This document shows, one piece after another, positions 36,527-47,230 of a stretch of DNA of 64,000 nt. A program made the translations under genes and the position numbers. The notes below the pieces were generated by a model. The model saw only the letters and a program-made list of their open reading frames with translations, was not told the DNA's origin and did not search any database. Positions within the stretch are counted from its first letter, which is position 1. Each line of letters begins with the position of its first letter. This DNA comes from CAVZRC01 sp963777695 (GTDB lineage Bacteria > Planctomycetota > Planctomycetia > Isosphaerales > Isosphaeraceae): NCBI GenBank assembly GCA_963777695.1, contig CAVZRC010000003.1, positions 2,480,001-2,544,000 of the forward strand, given 5' to 3'.

Positions 36527-36919
36527 TCATCGGAGGAGGATGGTCCCGCTCGAGACCTCGCCCTGGACGAACTCGTTGACGTCGTTGAGGGCACGCTGGA
36601 GCGCACTTCCGACCGGTTTGGCCGCCTTGGTGGCGATGTCGATCCGCATCTGCCCCGCCTCGGATTCCACCTGAGAGAGCAGGCCGTCGCGATGGTTATA
36701 GGGGATGCGGCTGACGGCACTCGCCAGGTTGGACTCGAGCTTGTTGAAGTTCTGCCCGTGGTTCATGTACTGCGTGAACGCCTTCTGGACCAGGCTGTAG
36801 GTCTGGCCGAGGGCATGCTTCGTCAGGATCGCCGCGCCGTGGCTGAACTGCGGCATGCTCGACAGGGCGATCCGGCTTTCCAACTGATCGGACTGGGGGA
36901 CGAACGCTGGCTTCTTCAT
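36527..36919 (-). CDS. Small protein with planctomycete LESR-type N-terminal motif
   Basis: 130 residues starting at an ATG preceded by AAGGAGC. The beginning, KKPAFVPQSDQLESRIALSS, resembles the LE-x-R-x-L-type motif found near the N terminus of many planctomycete surface proteins. The rest is mainly helical (LESNLASAVSRIPYNHRDGL, QVESEAGQMRIDIATKAAK). No classical signal peptide. Function unknown. It is transcribed divergently from the ECF sigma gene, separated by a 384-base region that may carry both promoters. Confidence 0.6.
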   Translation of the reverse strand: MKKPAFVPQSDQLESRIALSSMPQFSHGAAILTKHALGQTYSLVQKAFTQYMNHGQNFNKLESNLASAVSRIPYNHRDGLLSQVESEAGQMRIDIATKAAKPVGSALQRALNDVNEFVQGEVSSGTILLR

Positions 36920-37303
36920 GGGTTGCTCCTTCGAATCGGGTGGCCTCGGGATGGACGTACTGCTGCCGATACTGACCCTTCCGGGGTCTTGACGGCGACC
37001 CTCGTGGACGTCCCTGTCCGTCTTCCCGGTCGTCCCTGTCCTCGGTCGCTCTACCATGCCAGGCAGAGCGATCGCGCGTTTGAGACAGGAATTCTCGGGG
37101 AAAAGACGGATTTGTCCCGAAATGCTTAATCATTCGTCGCAGTTGATGGGCAAAGCTTACTTAAATCCGCGAGGTTGCGAGGTGTTTGATGAAGGCGAGG
37201 AGTCGCGTCGGGGATATTCCGTGTGCTGATCGATGTGCGAACGCCCGGGAGTTTTGCATGGTTGCGGCGTCCGCAGTGAGTTAGAATCGGATCGATCTTT
37301 CCG
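36920..37303. other. Divergent intergenic region
   Basis: No gene seen. It contains the AT-richer stretch aaatgcttaatcattcgtcg (about 37119..37138) and another near 37155..37165, plausible promoter areas for the divergent small protein and ECF sigma genes. No clear -35/-10 pair could be fixed by eye. Confidence 0.4.
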
Positions 37304-37958
37304 ATGAAACCGAGCGGCATCAGAAGTTGGCAGGCATCGTCAGACGTGGCAGAAGACACCTCGGCCGAAATCCAGGAATTGATCGACCGGCTCCGCGACG
37401 GCGACCCGAAGGCGCGTCGCGAACTCCTGGAGCGCACCCACGACCGATTGCTGAGGATCGCCGCCAGGATCTTCCGGGAGGATTTCCCGGGCTTGCACGG
37501 GCGCCACGACCTGGAGAGCGTGGTGAGCGAGGTCTGGATGCGCCTCGTCGTCGCCCTGGACTCGACCGTGCCGCAGACGGTCAACGGCTTCTTCGGTCTG
37601 GTCTTCACGAAAGTGCGGCAGGTGCTGCTGGATATGGCCCGGGGTCAAAGGCGGGGCGACGTCCACCGCCAGGACGGGCGACTGGATCCGGCCGAGCCGG
37701 AGTCAACGGCGGCGTTCGACCGGGCCGACACCACCCATGATCCGGGGCGGCTGGCACTCTTGACCGAATTCCACGAGCAGATCGCGAAGTTGCCGGACGA
37801 CGAGCGCCGCCGTGTTCGACCTCCACTACTATGGCGATTTCTCCCAGGCCGAGATCGCCCAGATGCTCGAGGTGCACCGCAAGCAGGTCAGCCGGCTCTG
37901 GCTGGCCGCGACGGGGCGGCTGGCACGATGGCTGGATGAGTCCGATGCGCCTTTCTGA
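37304..37958 (+). pseudogene. ECF sigma factor with frameshift
   Basis: Region 2: EIQELIDRLRDGDPKARREL, HDLESVVSEVWMRLVVAL and FFGLVFTKVRQVLLDMARG. The frame breaks near 37805 (cgagcgccgcc). Repaired, it continues AVFDLHYYGDFSQAEIAQML and VHRKQVSRLWLAATGRLARW with a stop at 37956..37958, completing region 4. About 217 residues. It lies 33 bases before the kinase-FGE gene, the planctomycete arrangement in which a kinase and its ECF sigma factor are encoded together. Confidence 0.8.
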
Positions 37959-37991
37959 GCGCGACGGAAGACCGATCGAGCGGAGCGGCCC

Positions 37992-40900
37992 ATGCGGGAA
38001 CATGACGTGGTCTCACAGCCCCCGACGGAGATCCCGGCGGAATCCGGGTCCATCGATCGTCCCTCGCCGGCCGGGTCGGACCCCATCGAGGACGATCACC
38101 TCCTCGAGATCCTGGCACGCTGGGAGGAACGCTACCGGCGCGACGAGGACGTATCGCCGGAGTCCCTCGGCGTCGAGGATCCCGAATTGATCGAGGCGCT
38201 GCGTTAACGGATCGAGATCGTCAAGAAGCTCTACGCGTTCATGAAGATCTCATCGGCCGGGTCCGGGTCCGGGCCGGCAGGAATCCCGGCGGCATCGGCA
38301 GCCTGCGCCTCGCCCCCGGCTCGAGGGATCCTCGAGCGGATGCGGGAGACGAGCGGGCCGGAGACGGGCCCGACCTACATCGGCCGATACCGGGTGATCC
38401 GGGTGCTCGGCGAGGGCACGTTCGGGAGGGTCCACCTGGCCCACGACGCCCAGCTCGAAGCACAACGTGGCGATCAAGGTGCCCCTCCATCCCCAGGCGT
38501 CGCGGTTCCTGGACGTCGAGTCCTACCTCGAGGAGGCTCGCGTCATCGCCCGGCTGTCCCACCCGAATATAGTGCCGGTGTACGACGTGGGCCACACCGA
38601 GGACGGTCGGTATTATATCGTATCCAAGTATATGGAAGGCGGCGATCTGGCCGCCAGGCTACGCCGGGGACGGCCGGCCATCGCGGAGGCCGCGGAGCTG
38701 GTCGCCATCCTCTGCGAGGCACTCCATTACACCCACACCCACGACCTTTTCCACCGGGACATCAAACCGGCGAACATCCTGCTCGACGAGTGCGGCGTCC
38801 CGTCGCTGGCCGACTTCGGGCTGGCCCTGAAGGATGAGGACCTGGGAAAGGGCGCCCGGCACGTCGGCACGGCGGCGTACATGAGCCCGGAACAGGCGAG
38901 GGGCGAGGGCCATCGCGTCAACGGGCGGTCGGACATCTTCAGCATGGGCATCGTCCTCTACGAGCTGATGACCGGCCGCCGGCCGTTCCGGGTCGGCTCG
39001 AAACAGGAGGTCATGCAGCAGATCGTCCACGCCGAGCCCCGACCGCCGCGGCAGATCGACGATACCATACCCCGGGAGCTCGAGCGGATCTGCCTGAGGG
39101 CCCTGGCGAAGCGCGCCTCCGAGCGCTACTCCACGGCCCTGGACCTGGCCGAAGACTTGCGGCATTTCCACAAGTCGGCCTCCGGCGCGATGGCTACGGA
39201 TGTCGTCGGCGCGGCCACGGCGACCATCCCCGCCGCGATGGGGGCCACGCCGACTCCAGCCCCGGTGCCATCGGACTCGAGCGGCCGTACGATCCGGATC
39301 GTCCCGAAGGGGCTCGGCTCCTTCGACGAGGACGACGCCGACTTCTTCCTCGAGCTGCTGCCCGGCCCGAGGGACCGCGACGGGCTGCCGGACGCGGTGC
39401 GATTCTGGAAGGCGCGGATCGATGCGACGGATCCGGACAAGGCCTTTGGCGTCGGCCTGATCTACGGGCCGTCGGGCTGCGGGAAGTCGTCGATGGTCAA
39501 GGCGGGGCTGGTCCCGCACCTGGGCCCTCATGTCGCGCCGGTCTACGTGGAATCCACGGCCGTCGAGACCGAAGCCCGGCTGCTCCGCGGCGTCCGCAAG
39601 CGGGTATCGCACCTCCCCGCCGAGGTCGGGCTGGTCGAGACGCTGGCCATCCTCCGCCGCGGCCAGGGCCTCGCGCCGGGCCGCAAGGTGCTGCTGGTCC
39701 TCGATCAGTTCGAGCAATGGCTCTTCGCCCGTCGAGGCGAGCAAGAGGCCGAACTGATCGCGGCCATGCGCCAGTGCGATGGCGAGCATCTCCAGGCGCT
39801 GTGCCTGGTGCGGGACGACTTCTGGATGGCGGCGACCCGGGTCATGAGGGACCTCGAGGTCGACCTGGTCCCCGACCGGAACGTGGCGGTCGTCGACCTG
39901 TTCGACCCGAAGCATGCCCGCAAGGTCCTGTCGGCGTACGGCCGCGCCTTCGAGGCGTTGCCGCCGAGGGCCGGCGACCTGTCGCAGGAACAGGGCGCCT
40001 TCCTCGACCGGGCGGTCGCCGGGCTGGCCCAGGACGGGCGGGTCGTCCCGGTGCGGTTGGCCCTCTTCGCCGAGATGATCAAGGGGAAGCCGTGGACGCC
40101 CGCGACCTTGCACGAGGTCGGCGGCATGGACGGGGTCGGCGTGACGTTCCTCGAGGAGACCTTCAGCTCGCCGCGAGCCAACCCCAAGCATCACCTCCAT
40201 CAGAAGGCGGCACAGGCCGTCTTGAAGGCACTCTTGCCAGAATCCAACGCCGATATGAAGGGACGGATGCGGTCGGTCGAGGAGTTGCAAAAGGACTCGG
40301 GGTATGGCGAGCGGCCCGAGGAGTTCCTCGACCTGATCCGCACCCTCGACGGCGAGCTCCGGCTGATCACGCCGGTCAACCCGGAGGGCTCGGTCGACGA
40401 GGACACGCCGGCCCATCCGGCGGGCGGGCGTTATTATCAGCTCACCCACGATTACCTCGTGCATTCCCTGCGCGACTGGTTGACTCGCAAGCAGCGGGAA
40501 ACCCGCAAGGGCCGGGCCGAGCTCCGTCTGGCGGAACGCGCGGCGATGTGGAACGTGAGGCCGGAGAATCGGAATCTGCCTTCGCTCGGAGAGTGGCTTT
40601 CGATCCGGCGATGGACCCGAGCCAACGCGTGGGACGAGGCGCAGCGGCGGATGATGCGGCGAGGCGGGTGGGTCCACGGGACGAGGCTGTTCGGCCTCGC
40701 GGTCTTCATCGCCCTCGTCACCATGGCGACCGAGGCGTACAGCGTCTACTCCCGGACCCAGGTGCTGCTCGAGTCGCTTCCGGGGGCGAAGGTCGAGAAG
40801 ATTCCCGGTTTTCTCAATCAGCTCGCAATCTATCCCCGCTGGGTGTATGCGGGCCGGCTCCGAGATCTCGCGCCGGTCCGGGGGCGACTCTCGGGCTCGA

Positions 40901-42832
40901 TTCGCCTATAGCCTCGCCATGTTGCCGGATGATCCCAGTCAAGTGGAGTACTTGTACCGGCGCTTGCTCGAAGCCAATCCGCTCGAGATGGAGGTCCTTC
41001 GAGACAGCCTATCTCCGTACCAAGGCGCGTTGAAGAAGAAGCTATGGGAGGACTTGAGTGACGCCAGGACTGGTGATCCACGCATCCTTCCCGTGGCCGG
41101 CGTCCTGTCGATGTACGCCCCGGAGGATTCCGGATGGGCCGATCTTGCCGACAAGGTCGCCGGGTCGATGGTCAAGGCCAAGTTCTACGATGTCCCCGGC
41201 TGGCGGGTCGCACTGGCGAGCGTCCGGGAAAAGCTGATCACGCCACTAGCCAGGATCTTCCGGGAGAGTGCACCCGACCATACCGAGCATGAGTTGGCGA
41301 CTGAACTCCTGGCCGACTATGCCGCGAACAACCCGAGATTCCTGGTCGAAGTCATGCTGGATGCCGACCCCAAGGCATTCTCCATCTTCCTCGACGTGAT
41401 CCGAAAGGATCGTACGGCGATCCTGGTGGCGCTCGAGAACGAATTGAATGCTTCGGGTGGCGACCCGACGACCGCTCCTTCGGCCTCCGTGGTCCCCTCG
41501 GCGGCCGCCAAGGACGGACACCAACCAAGCGAGGGGGATCCGGCCGCGGCTCGGCGATCGGCGAGGCGGGGCAGGGCGGCCGTCGCCTTGGTCCGACTGG
41601 GCGATGATAAGGACGTCTGGAAGCTGCTGGAGCACCGCAAAGACCCGGAAGTCAGGAGCCATCTGATCAATGCGCTCTCACCCTATGGCGCCGAGCCCTC
41701 GATCCTCGCTCGAGAACTCGAGCGACTGGGCGAGGGCGGGGAGGAGGCGCGGGAAGGAACGCTTACCTCTTCGATCGGGTGATCTCGCGGCGGCGGGCAT
41801 TGATCCAGGCATTCGCGGGGTATCCGAAGGAGGCCCTGCTTCCCGAAGAATCGTCTCGTTTGATCGCGACCTTGATCGAACTGTATCGTAACGATCCGGA
41901 CGCGGGAGTCCATGGCTCTGCGGAGCTGACGCTGGGGCGATGGGGAGTACTCGCTGGGCTCAAGCTCGAGCCTGGGCGGCCGCCGCGAGCCGGTGAGCCG
42001 ATCCGACGACGTTGGTACGTCGATCGAGAGGGCCATACGATGGTCCTGATCGACGGCCCCGTCGAGTTCGACATGGGCTCGCCGCCATCCGAACCGACGA
42101 GGGGCGACTTCGAAACCATTCCACCGTCGGTTCATCCCCCGGCGATTCGCCATCGCTTCCAGGGAGGTGACCGTCAACAGTTTCCAGAGATTCTCGATGG
42201 AGAAGCGCAAGAGGCGGCATCGATTCGAGGAAAAGTACAGTCCGACCGTTGACTGTCCCCAGCCGAACATGAGGTGGTATGACGCGGCGGCCTATTGCAA
42301 CTGGCTGAGCGAGAAGGAACGTTTGCGTCCGTGCTACTTGCCGAATGAGATGGGCCAGTATGCGGACGGCATGCGAGTTGATGCCGAGGCCGTCGCCGCG
42401 GGGGGATATCGCCTGGCGACGGAAGCAGAATGGGAGTACGCTTGCAGGGCGGGGACCGTGACGTCTCGATACTTCGGGAATTCCCCCGAATTGCTCCCGC
42501 ATTACGAGTGGTATCAGGAGAATGCGGGCGCCAAGGCGGGATATCGGACTCGCCCCTGCGGCACCCGACTCCCGAATGACCTGGGGCTGTTCGATCTGTT
42601 GGGCAACGTGATGGAGTGGTGTCACGATCGGCATTCGATATCCGCCCCGGAAGCGGAACGTATCATCCCCGACGAGATTCCGGCCGAGAAAGTCATGGGT
42701 GAGAACCGCGCCATCCGCGGATTCTCGTTCGCCGGGACTTCGCTCGGATTGCGATCTGCGAAGCACGCCTGGCTCGAGGCGGCAGGCTTCGAGCCAGGTA
42801 TCGGCATGCGCGTATCTCGGACGGTCCCATGA
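37992..42832 (+). pseudogene. Kinase-STAND-formylglycine-generating-enzyme-like giant protein
   Basis: One ~1600-residue protein in five pieces. Order: N-terminal linker (EILARWEERYRRDEDVSPES) up to a TAA at 38205; Hanks kinase with YIGRYRVIRVLGEGTFGRVH, NVAIKVPLHP, HRDIKPANILLD, LADFGLALK and GTAAYMSPEQARG; a P-loop NTPase of STAND type (IYGPSGCGKSSMVKAGL, Walker B VLLVLDQFEQW); a transmembrane helix (LFGLAVFIALVTMATEAYS); a helical repeat region; and a C-terminal FGE/SUMF1-like domain (VLIDGPVEFDMGSPP, PVDCPQPNMRWYDAAAYCNW, GYRLATEAEWEYACRAGTV, GNVMEWCHD). Breaks: stop at 38205, and frameshifts near 38457, 40882 (GGGGG), 41757 and 42138 (CCCCC). Bifunctional kinase/FGE-type proteins are known in planctomycetes. 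The FGE-like domain may bind ligand rather than modify sulfatases. Confidence 0.82.
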
Positions 42833-42958
42833 TCGCCCTCGGCCTTGTGCCTCGATGCGAGAAAGGCATGACTTGTTTCGTGCGATTCTCGGGGCCGATC
42901 GACCGACCCGGTGATGTCCACTTGCAGGGTCTACTCTATTGCCACATGGTCCAGGAGG

Positions 42959-43564
42959 ATGTATATTCTCCAAGATCCCGGAAACATGATGAATGTAATC
43001 ATGCTTTTCGATCAGGGTCTTTTCGGATATCGTGAGGGACGGGTCGTGGGTGTAGAACAAGATCCGAGTAGCGGTGAGCCCGGGTACGACACGGGCGAGC
43101 AAGGCGTCGATCTCACGCCGCATCCGATACTCGACCTGATCATGAACAAGGTTAAGCCTGGCGAAGTTATCGTCGTCACCGGGTACCTCGGTGCCCCCGA
43201 TAACAATGTGATCCGCATCTACCTCGATCTGAGCCTGAGCGCCTATCTCGAGGTGCAGGCGGACAAGGTCCTTTACGCCGAGAAGTTCGACCCGTCGGAT
43301 GAGACCAAGCCGACGAAAATCCTCGTGGCTTCGGATGCTCCCCTCAAGCTCGTCCGGACGGTCGAGGCGTCTTTCGTCAAGGGTTTGATCGTTTCGACCC
43401 ATCCTATCACCCCTCCCGTGGCCACCGGCGTCCTCGGGGTCACACCGGAAGGGTTTGCGGAATCGAGCGGAACCACATGCGTTAAACCGAGGAATCCGAT
43501 CGAGCAGTTCTTCGAGATCAGGGCCGCCGTGCAGAGCAATCCTCCGCTGACGCCCGCCGGATGA
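42959..43564 (+). CDS. Unknown protein upstream of lanthipeptide-like genes
   Basis: About 201 residues, no recognised family. It begins MYILQDPGNMMNVIMLFDQG. The middle is beta-rich (GEVIVVTGYLGAPDNNVIRI, YLDLSLSAYLEVQADKVLY) and the end is rich in S, T and P (STHPITPPVATGVLGVTPEG, then FAESSGTTCVKPRN) with the protein's only cysteine. The start is uncertain: AGGAGG directly abuts the ATG at 42959, the next ATGs are at 42986 and 42989, and the frame is open to 42911. It lies between the FGE-like gene and the phosphotransferase, about 160 bases from the latter. It could be a substrate of the downstream enzymes, as inference only. Confidence 0.5.
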   Translation: MYILQDPGNMMNVIMLFDQGLFGYREGRVVGVEQDPSSGEPGYDTGEQGVDLTPHPILDLIMNKVKPGEVIVVTGYLGAPDNNVIRIYLDLSLSAYLEVQADKVLYAEKFDPSDETKPTKILVASDAPLKLVRTVEASFVKGLIVSTHPITPPVATGVLGVTPEGFAESSGTTCVKPRNPIEQFFEIRAAVQSNPPLTPAG

Positions 43565-43723
43565 GCCGGCTCATCCCCGCCGGCCAATCCTGCGACGGTC
43601 TTTATCGAGCCGTCAACGATCGCGCCGCGGCCGCCTCTGCCCGATCATTTCGACCCGTGTGTCTGCCCGAATAGACTCGCCGACCGTCAGGACGAGAATT
43701 ACACTCTCGTGAGATCTTCCGCG

Positions 43724-44856
43724 ATGCTCGACATCGACAGTGTCGCTCCATGGCTCCTCGAGCGGGGCCTGATCGATCTCGATTGGGTCATCGATGGGAC
43801 CCTGGCCATCCGCGGCGTCCCGAGGCGCAATCGGAACTTGAGGGTCGAAGGGCCCGAGGGCCGGGGCTACTTGATCAAGCAGCCGGACCACCCGTCGAAT
43901 CGAGGCCCGGCGACGCTCCGTTGCGAATCGTCGTTCCACAAGTTCTGCCGAGCTGAGCCGGCCGCGTCCACTTTGACACCTTTCCTCCCGCGCCTGGTCC
44001 CCGATGCCGACGAATCCGACCTTCTGGTATTCGAATTGATCTCGGATGCCGTGCCGTTCCAGTTCGGATCGATTGCACGAAGCGATCGGGTTCACGACAT
44101 CGGGGCGGCTCGATCGCTCGGTCATGCCCTGGGGACGGTCCACCGCGTCTTTCGTCAGTTGGATCTCGACAGTGACCCTCGCCTGGATTGGCTCCCCCGA
44201 ACCTTGTTCGCGATCCTGAGTTTCCACCGGCCGGGCCCCGAGAAACGCGCCGGAATGAGCGGGGCACATCTGAGATCCTCGGCGTCCTGCAGGCGCACGC
44301 CGGCTTCGTCACGCACCTCGAGCATTCGAAGAGGTCCTGGTGCGCCGAGACCCTGATCCACGGCGACATCCGCTTCGACAACGTGCTCGTCCGGCCTCCT
44401 CGGGGAGACGACCAAGGCGATGTCGTCGCGTTGTGGGTCGTCGATTGGGAGATGGTCCAACTCGGCGATCCGGCCTGGGACCTGGCCGGTGCCTTGCAGG
44501 ATTTCCTGGCCCTATGGATCTCGTCGATGCCGCTCTCGGATGGATCGACCTCCGAGGAGATGACCGCGCGGGCGAGGGTCCCGCTGGACGACTTGCGGGC
44601 CGCCTCGCGTGCGTTGTGGCACGGTTATCGCGCCGCGGCCGGACTCGACGGCGTCGAGGCGTCCGGCTTGCTGCGTCGGGCGGTCGATTTCGCCGCGGTC
44701 CGGCTCATCCAGTCGGCCTACGAGATTTCCGCAGAGTCTGATCATCTCTTCGGACCACCGGTTCTGTTGCTGCAAATCAGTGCGAATTTGCTAGCCGATC
44801 CCGAACTGGGTCAGGTGCAACTCTTCGGAATTCCTCCAGGATCGTTCGAGTCATGA
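43724..44856 (+). pseudogene. APH-fold phosphotransferase (LxmK/TvaC-like), frameshifted
   Basis: About 377 residues once repaired. The N-terminal lobe includes RGYLIKQPDHPSNRG with the likely ATP lysine. The catalytic loop TLIHGDIRFDNVLV and the metal-binding VVDWEMVQLGDPAWDLAG are intact and typical of the aminoglycoside-phosphotransferase fold. The frame breaks near 44245 between LFAILSFHRPGP and RRNERGTSEILGVLQAHAGF. The stop overlaps the start of the HopA1-LanC gene by 4 bases. In class V lanthipeptide and thioviridamide-type clusters a kinase of this fold works with a HopA1-like lyase to dehydrate Ser/Thr. The neighbour makes that reading likely here, rather than antibiotic resistance. 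Confidence 0.75.
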
Positions 44857-47153
44857 TGACGGTTCACGATGATTTGCTTACGATTGTCGATGCTGTGGAA
44901 ATCGTCTCGCCATCGCGTTATATCCTGCTCGGTGAGCCGCGTGACCTGCCGGGCGCGACCGGATCTGAAACTTCGGCCCTGGCGGGCGACCTGTACGAGC
45001 GGCTCTACTTGCGACCCTCGCCGCCTCCATTAACCCCACCCGACGTGATCGCCGGGCGCGACCTGCTCGCTGCCCTATCGGAGGCCAATTCCGGACGAGG
45101 TCACTGGGAATCGGGCTGGTCGGTCTGCCGGGTCGAGGAGGGCGGAAGGATCGTGGTCGCGAGGGACGGGATCGAGTTCTGGGCACCCGCGACGGGTGTA
45201 CGTGTCGAGACAGTTCCGATCCGATCGGGTGAAAACTGTCGAGTCCGGGTCGCCAAGGAGATGCGCAGCCTGTTGCCGGGTTATTATGTCGCCGTCGGGG
45301 ATGAAGAGAGTGATGACGATCGCGGCCGTGTCGGGCCGAATCCACTCGTCCGCTACTACTGGCATCTGAAGTCCGTCAGGGCGGCCCGCTTCATCGCGAC
45401 GGCCACCTCACTCTTGAACGAGTCGCGACTCCCATTCCAGCTCAAGGTGCTCAGGGACCCGCACGCGTACCACCGCGCCGATGCCGGTGTGCTCTACGTC
45501 CGTCGCCACGATCGATCGCGACTCGAGGCCGTCATCGGACGCATCTACGCGAGCGTGGAATCCGGTCTTCGCCCGGAGGTGCCCCTGTTCACCAAGCGAC
45601 TGGCGGACGGCCTGGGTTTCGCGGAGGATCCGATCGGCTCGTCAAGTTTCGGGCAACATCGATGCCAGCTCGTCGCGGAAGCCCTCTGGCAATCGTTTCG
45701 GAATGGGGAGGTCGATCGGGATCGTCGGGCACAATCGTTAGGGTTGGCATTCGTCCGGGCGGGCCTCGATCCACTCCGGCCCTATTTGGGGCCGGGGTCT
45801 GGGGAAGTCGACGACGCTCCTCCATTGTCTTCGGGCCGTGCGAGCGGCGAGGAGTCGGCGAATCCTGTGATCTCGGTAGGGGCTTTCAAGACGAAAACGT
45901 CTCGGCCTGCATCGGCGTCCCTGCTCGACGCGGCAATAGGGATCGGCCGGAGCCTTTGCCGATCGGCGTACTGGGATCGCGAGGGCCGGCTCTGCAACTG
46001 GGTCGGCCGATCGACCGGAGAGGTCGCCGAGCCCGGCGGCACGGTCACGCCGGCATCGGCGGCGCTCGGGCCGGATCTGTATATGGGCTCCGCGGGCATC
46101 GCCCTGTTCCTGTCGCAACTCGACTTGGCGACGGGAGACGAAGGTTTCCGGCGCACGTCGCAGGGGGCCATCGCCCGCTCGATCCGTCAGCTCGAGCGCT
46201 CGCCCGTGAAACAACCCCTCTCCCCGCTGTCCTTCTTCAGCGGAGACCTGGGTGTAGCCTACCTGGCCTGGAAGGCGGGCAAACTGACCCGGTCCGATGA
46301 ACTCCTTGAGCAGGCCGGAGGGATCCTGGAACGGGTGGTCGAGGCGGTGGATTCGCCTCACATGCTCGACGTGATCGGAGGCAGTGCCGGGGCGATCCCG
46401 GTACTCCTGGCGATGGCCGGGACGCCCGGCCTGGAGCGTTGCCGCGACCTGGCGATCGCGCTCGGCGAGGAGCTGGACCGGGCCGAGCTGTGGCGAACCG
46501 ATGCGCAGTCCGCGGCGAGGGACGCAGCGGCCGGGTCATTGCCGAGCGGTTTCTCCCACGGCGCGGCCGGGATCGGCCTGGCCCTGCTCGAGCTTCATTC
46601 CGTGACCGGACGGCCCAACTTCCGCGAGGCCGCCCGCCGAGCGTTCGAATTCGAGGACACCCTGTTCGAACCGCGACAAGGCAACTGGGCCGACCGGGAT
46701 CGTCGCCCGGGACCGATGCGTTTCGAGGGCGCCTGGTGCAATGGGGCACCCGGCATCGCCCTGGCCCGACTCCGCGCCGCCGCTCTCGATCCGGATCGGA
46801 GTGAGGACTACCTCGCGATGGCCCGAGTCGGGATCGCGACGACCCTCGACCTGATCGAGAAGAAGCTCGCGTCGCCGCGGTGCGACGCGACCCCATGCCA
46901 TGGCCTGGGAGGATTGATCGAGATCCTGTTCATCGCAGGGCAGATACTCGATGAGTCGTCTTATCGCGATCGCGCCCTCGCTTCGGCGAGCGCTTTGATC
47001 GACCGTCACGCGGATTCGGACGACTGGCCATCGGGCCTCTACTCCGGCGGCCCGAACCCGTCGCTGATGTTGGGCACAGCCGGGATCGGCTATACTTTTC
47101 TCCGCCTCTACTCCCCGGAGAGAGTTCCTTCGATTCTCCTCCTCGTGCCCTGA
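44853..47153 (+). CDS. HopA1-like lyase/LanC-like cyclase fusion
   Basis: 766 residues, frame intact. Residues ~80-310 match the HopA1-type fold: SLLPGYYVAVGDEESDDD, YYWHLKSVRAARFIATATSL, LPFQLKVLRDPHAYHRADAG, PLFTKRLADGLGFAEDP and FVRAGLDPLRPYLGPGS. Residues ~365-760 form a LanC-like alpha/alpha barrel with repeated GSAG- and GTAGIG-type turns. Zinc ligands are Cys629 in GAWCNGAPGIAL and Cys682-His683 in PCHGLGGLIEIL; SGFSHGAAGIG carries His569. HopA1-family proteins in class V lanthipeptide systems act as phosphoSer/Thr lyases, and LanC adds cysteine thiols to dehydro residues. Fused, they would do elimination and ring closure after the upstream kinase. Cytoplasmic. No protease or transporter gene is adjacent. 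Confidence 0.82.
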   Translation: MMTVHDDLLTIVDAVEIVSPSRYILLGEPRDLPGATGSETSALAGDLYERLYLRPSPPPLTPPDVIAGRDLLAALSEANSGRGHWESGWSVCRVEEGGRIVVARDGIEFWAPATGVRVETVPIRSGENCRVRVAKEMRSLLPGYYVAVGDEESDDDRGRVGPNPLVRYYWHLKSVRAARFIATATSLLNESRLPFQLKVLRDPHAYHRADAGVLYVRRHDRSRLEAVIGRIYASVESGLRPEVPLFTKRLADGLGFAEDPIGSSSFGQHRCQLVAEALWQSFRNGEVDRDRRAQSLGLAFVRAGLDPLRPYLGPGSGEVDDAPPLSSGRASGEESANPVISVGAFKTKTSRPASASLLDAAIGIGRSLCRSAYWDREGRLCNWVGRSTGEVAEPGGTVTPASAALGPDLYMGSAGIALFLSQLDLATGDEGFRRTSQGAIARSIRQLERSPVKQPLSPLSFFSGDLGVAYLAWKAGKLTRSDELLEQAGGILERVVEAVDSPHMLDVIGGSAGAIPVLLAMAGTPGLERCRDLAIALGEELDRAELWRTDAQSAARDAAAGSLPSGFSHGAAGIGLALLELHSVTGRPNFREAARRAFEFEDTLFEPRQGNWADRDRRPGPMRFEGAWCNGAPGIALARLRAAALDPDRSEDYLAMARVGIATTLDLIEKKLASPRCDATPCHGLGGLIEILFIAGQILDESSYRDRALASASALIDRHADSDDWPSGLYSGGPNPSLMLGTAGIGYTFLRLYSPERVPSILLLVP

Positions 47154-47230
47154 CCGGCGCGGTGGATGGAGCAGGGCGCGAGTCGTTGGCGAGTTGACAC
47201 GGTTGGATGCCTCTCGCCGGAGGAGGTGAC

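Noticed and set aside
43724..44856. An aminoglycoside-resistance gene
   Set aside because: The fold is shared, but the overlap with a HopA1-LanC gene matches the kinase partner of class V lanthipeptide systems, and nothing points to drug modification.
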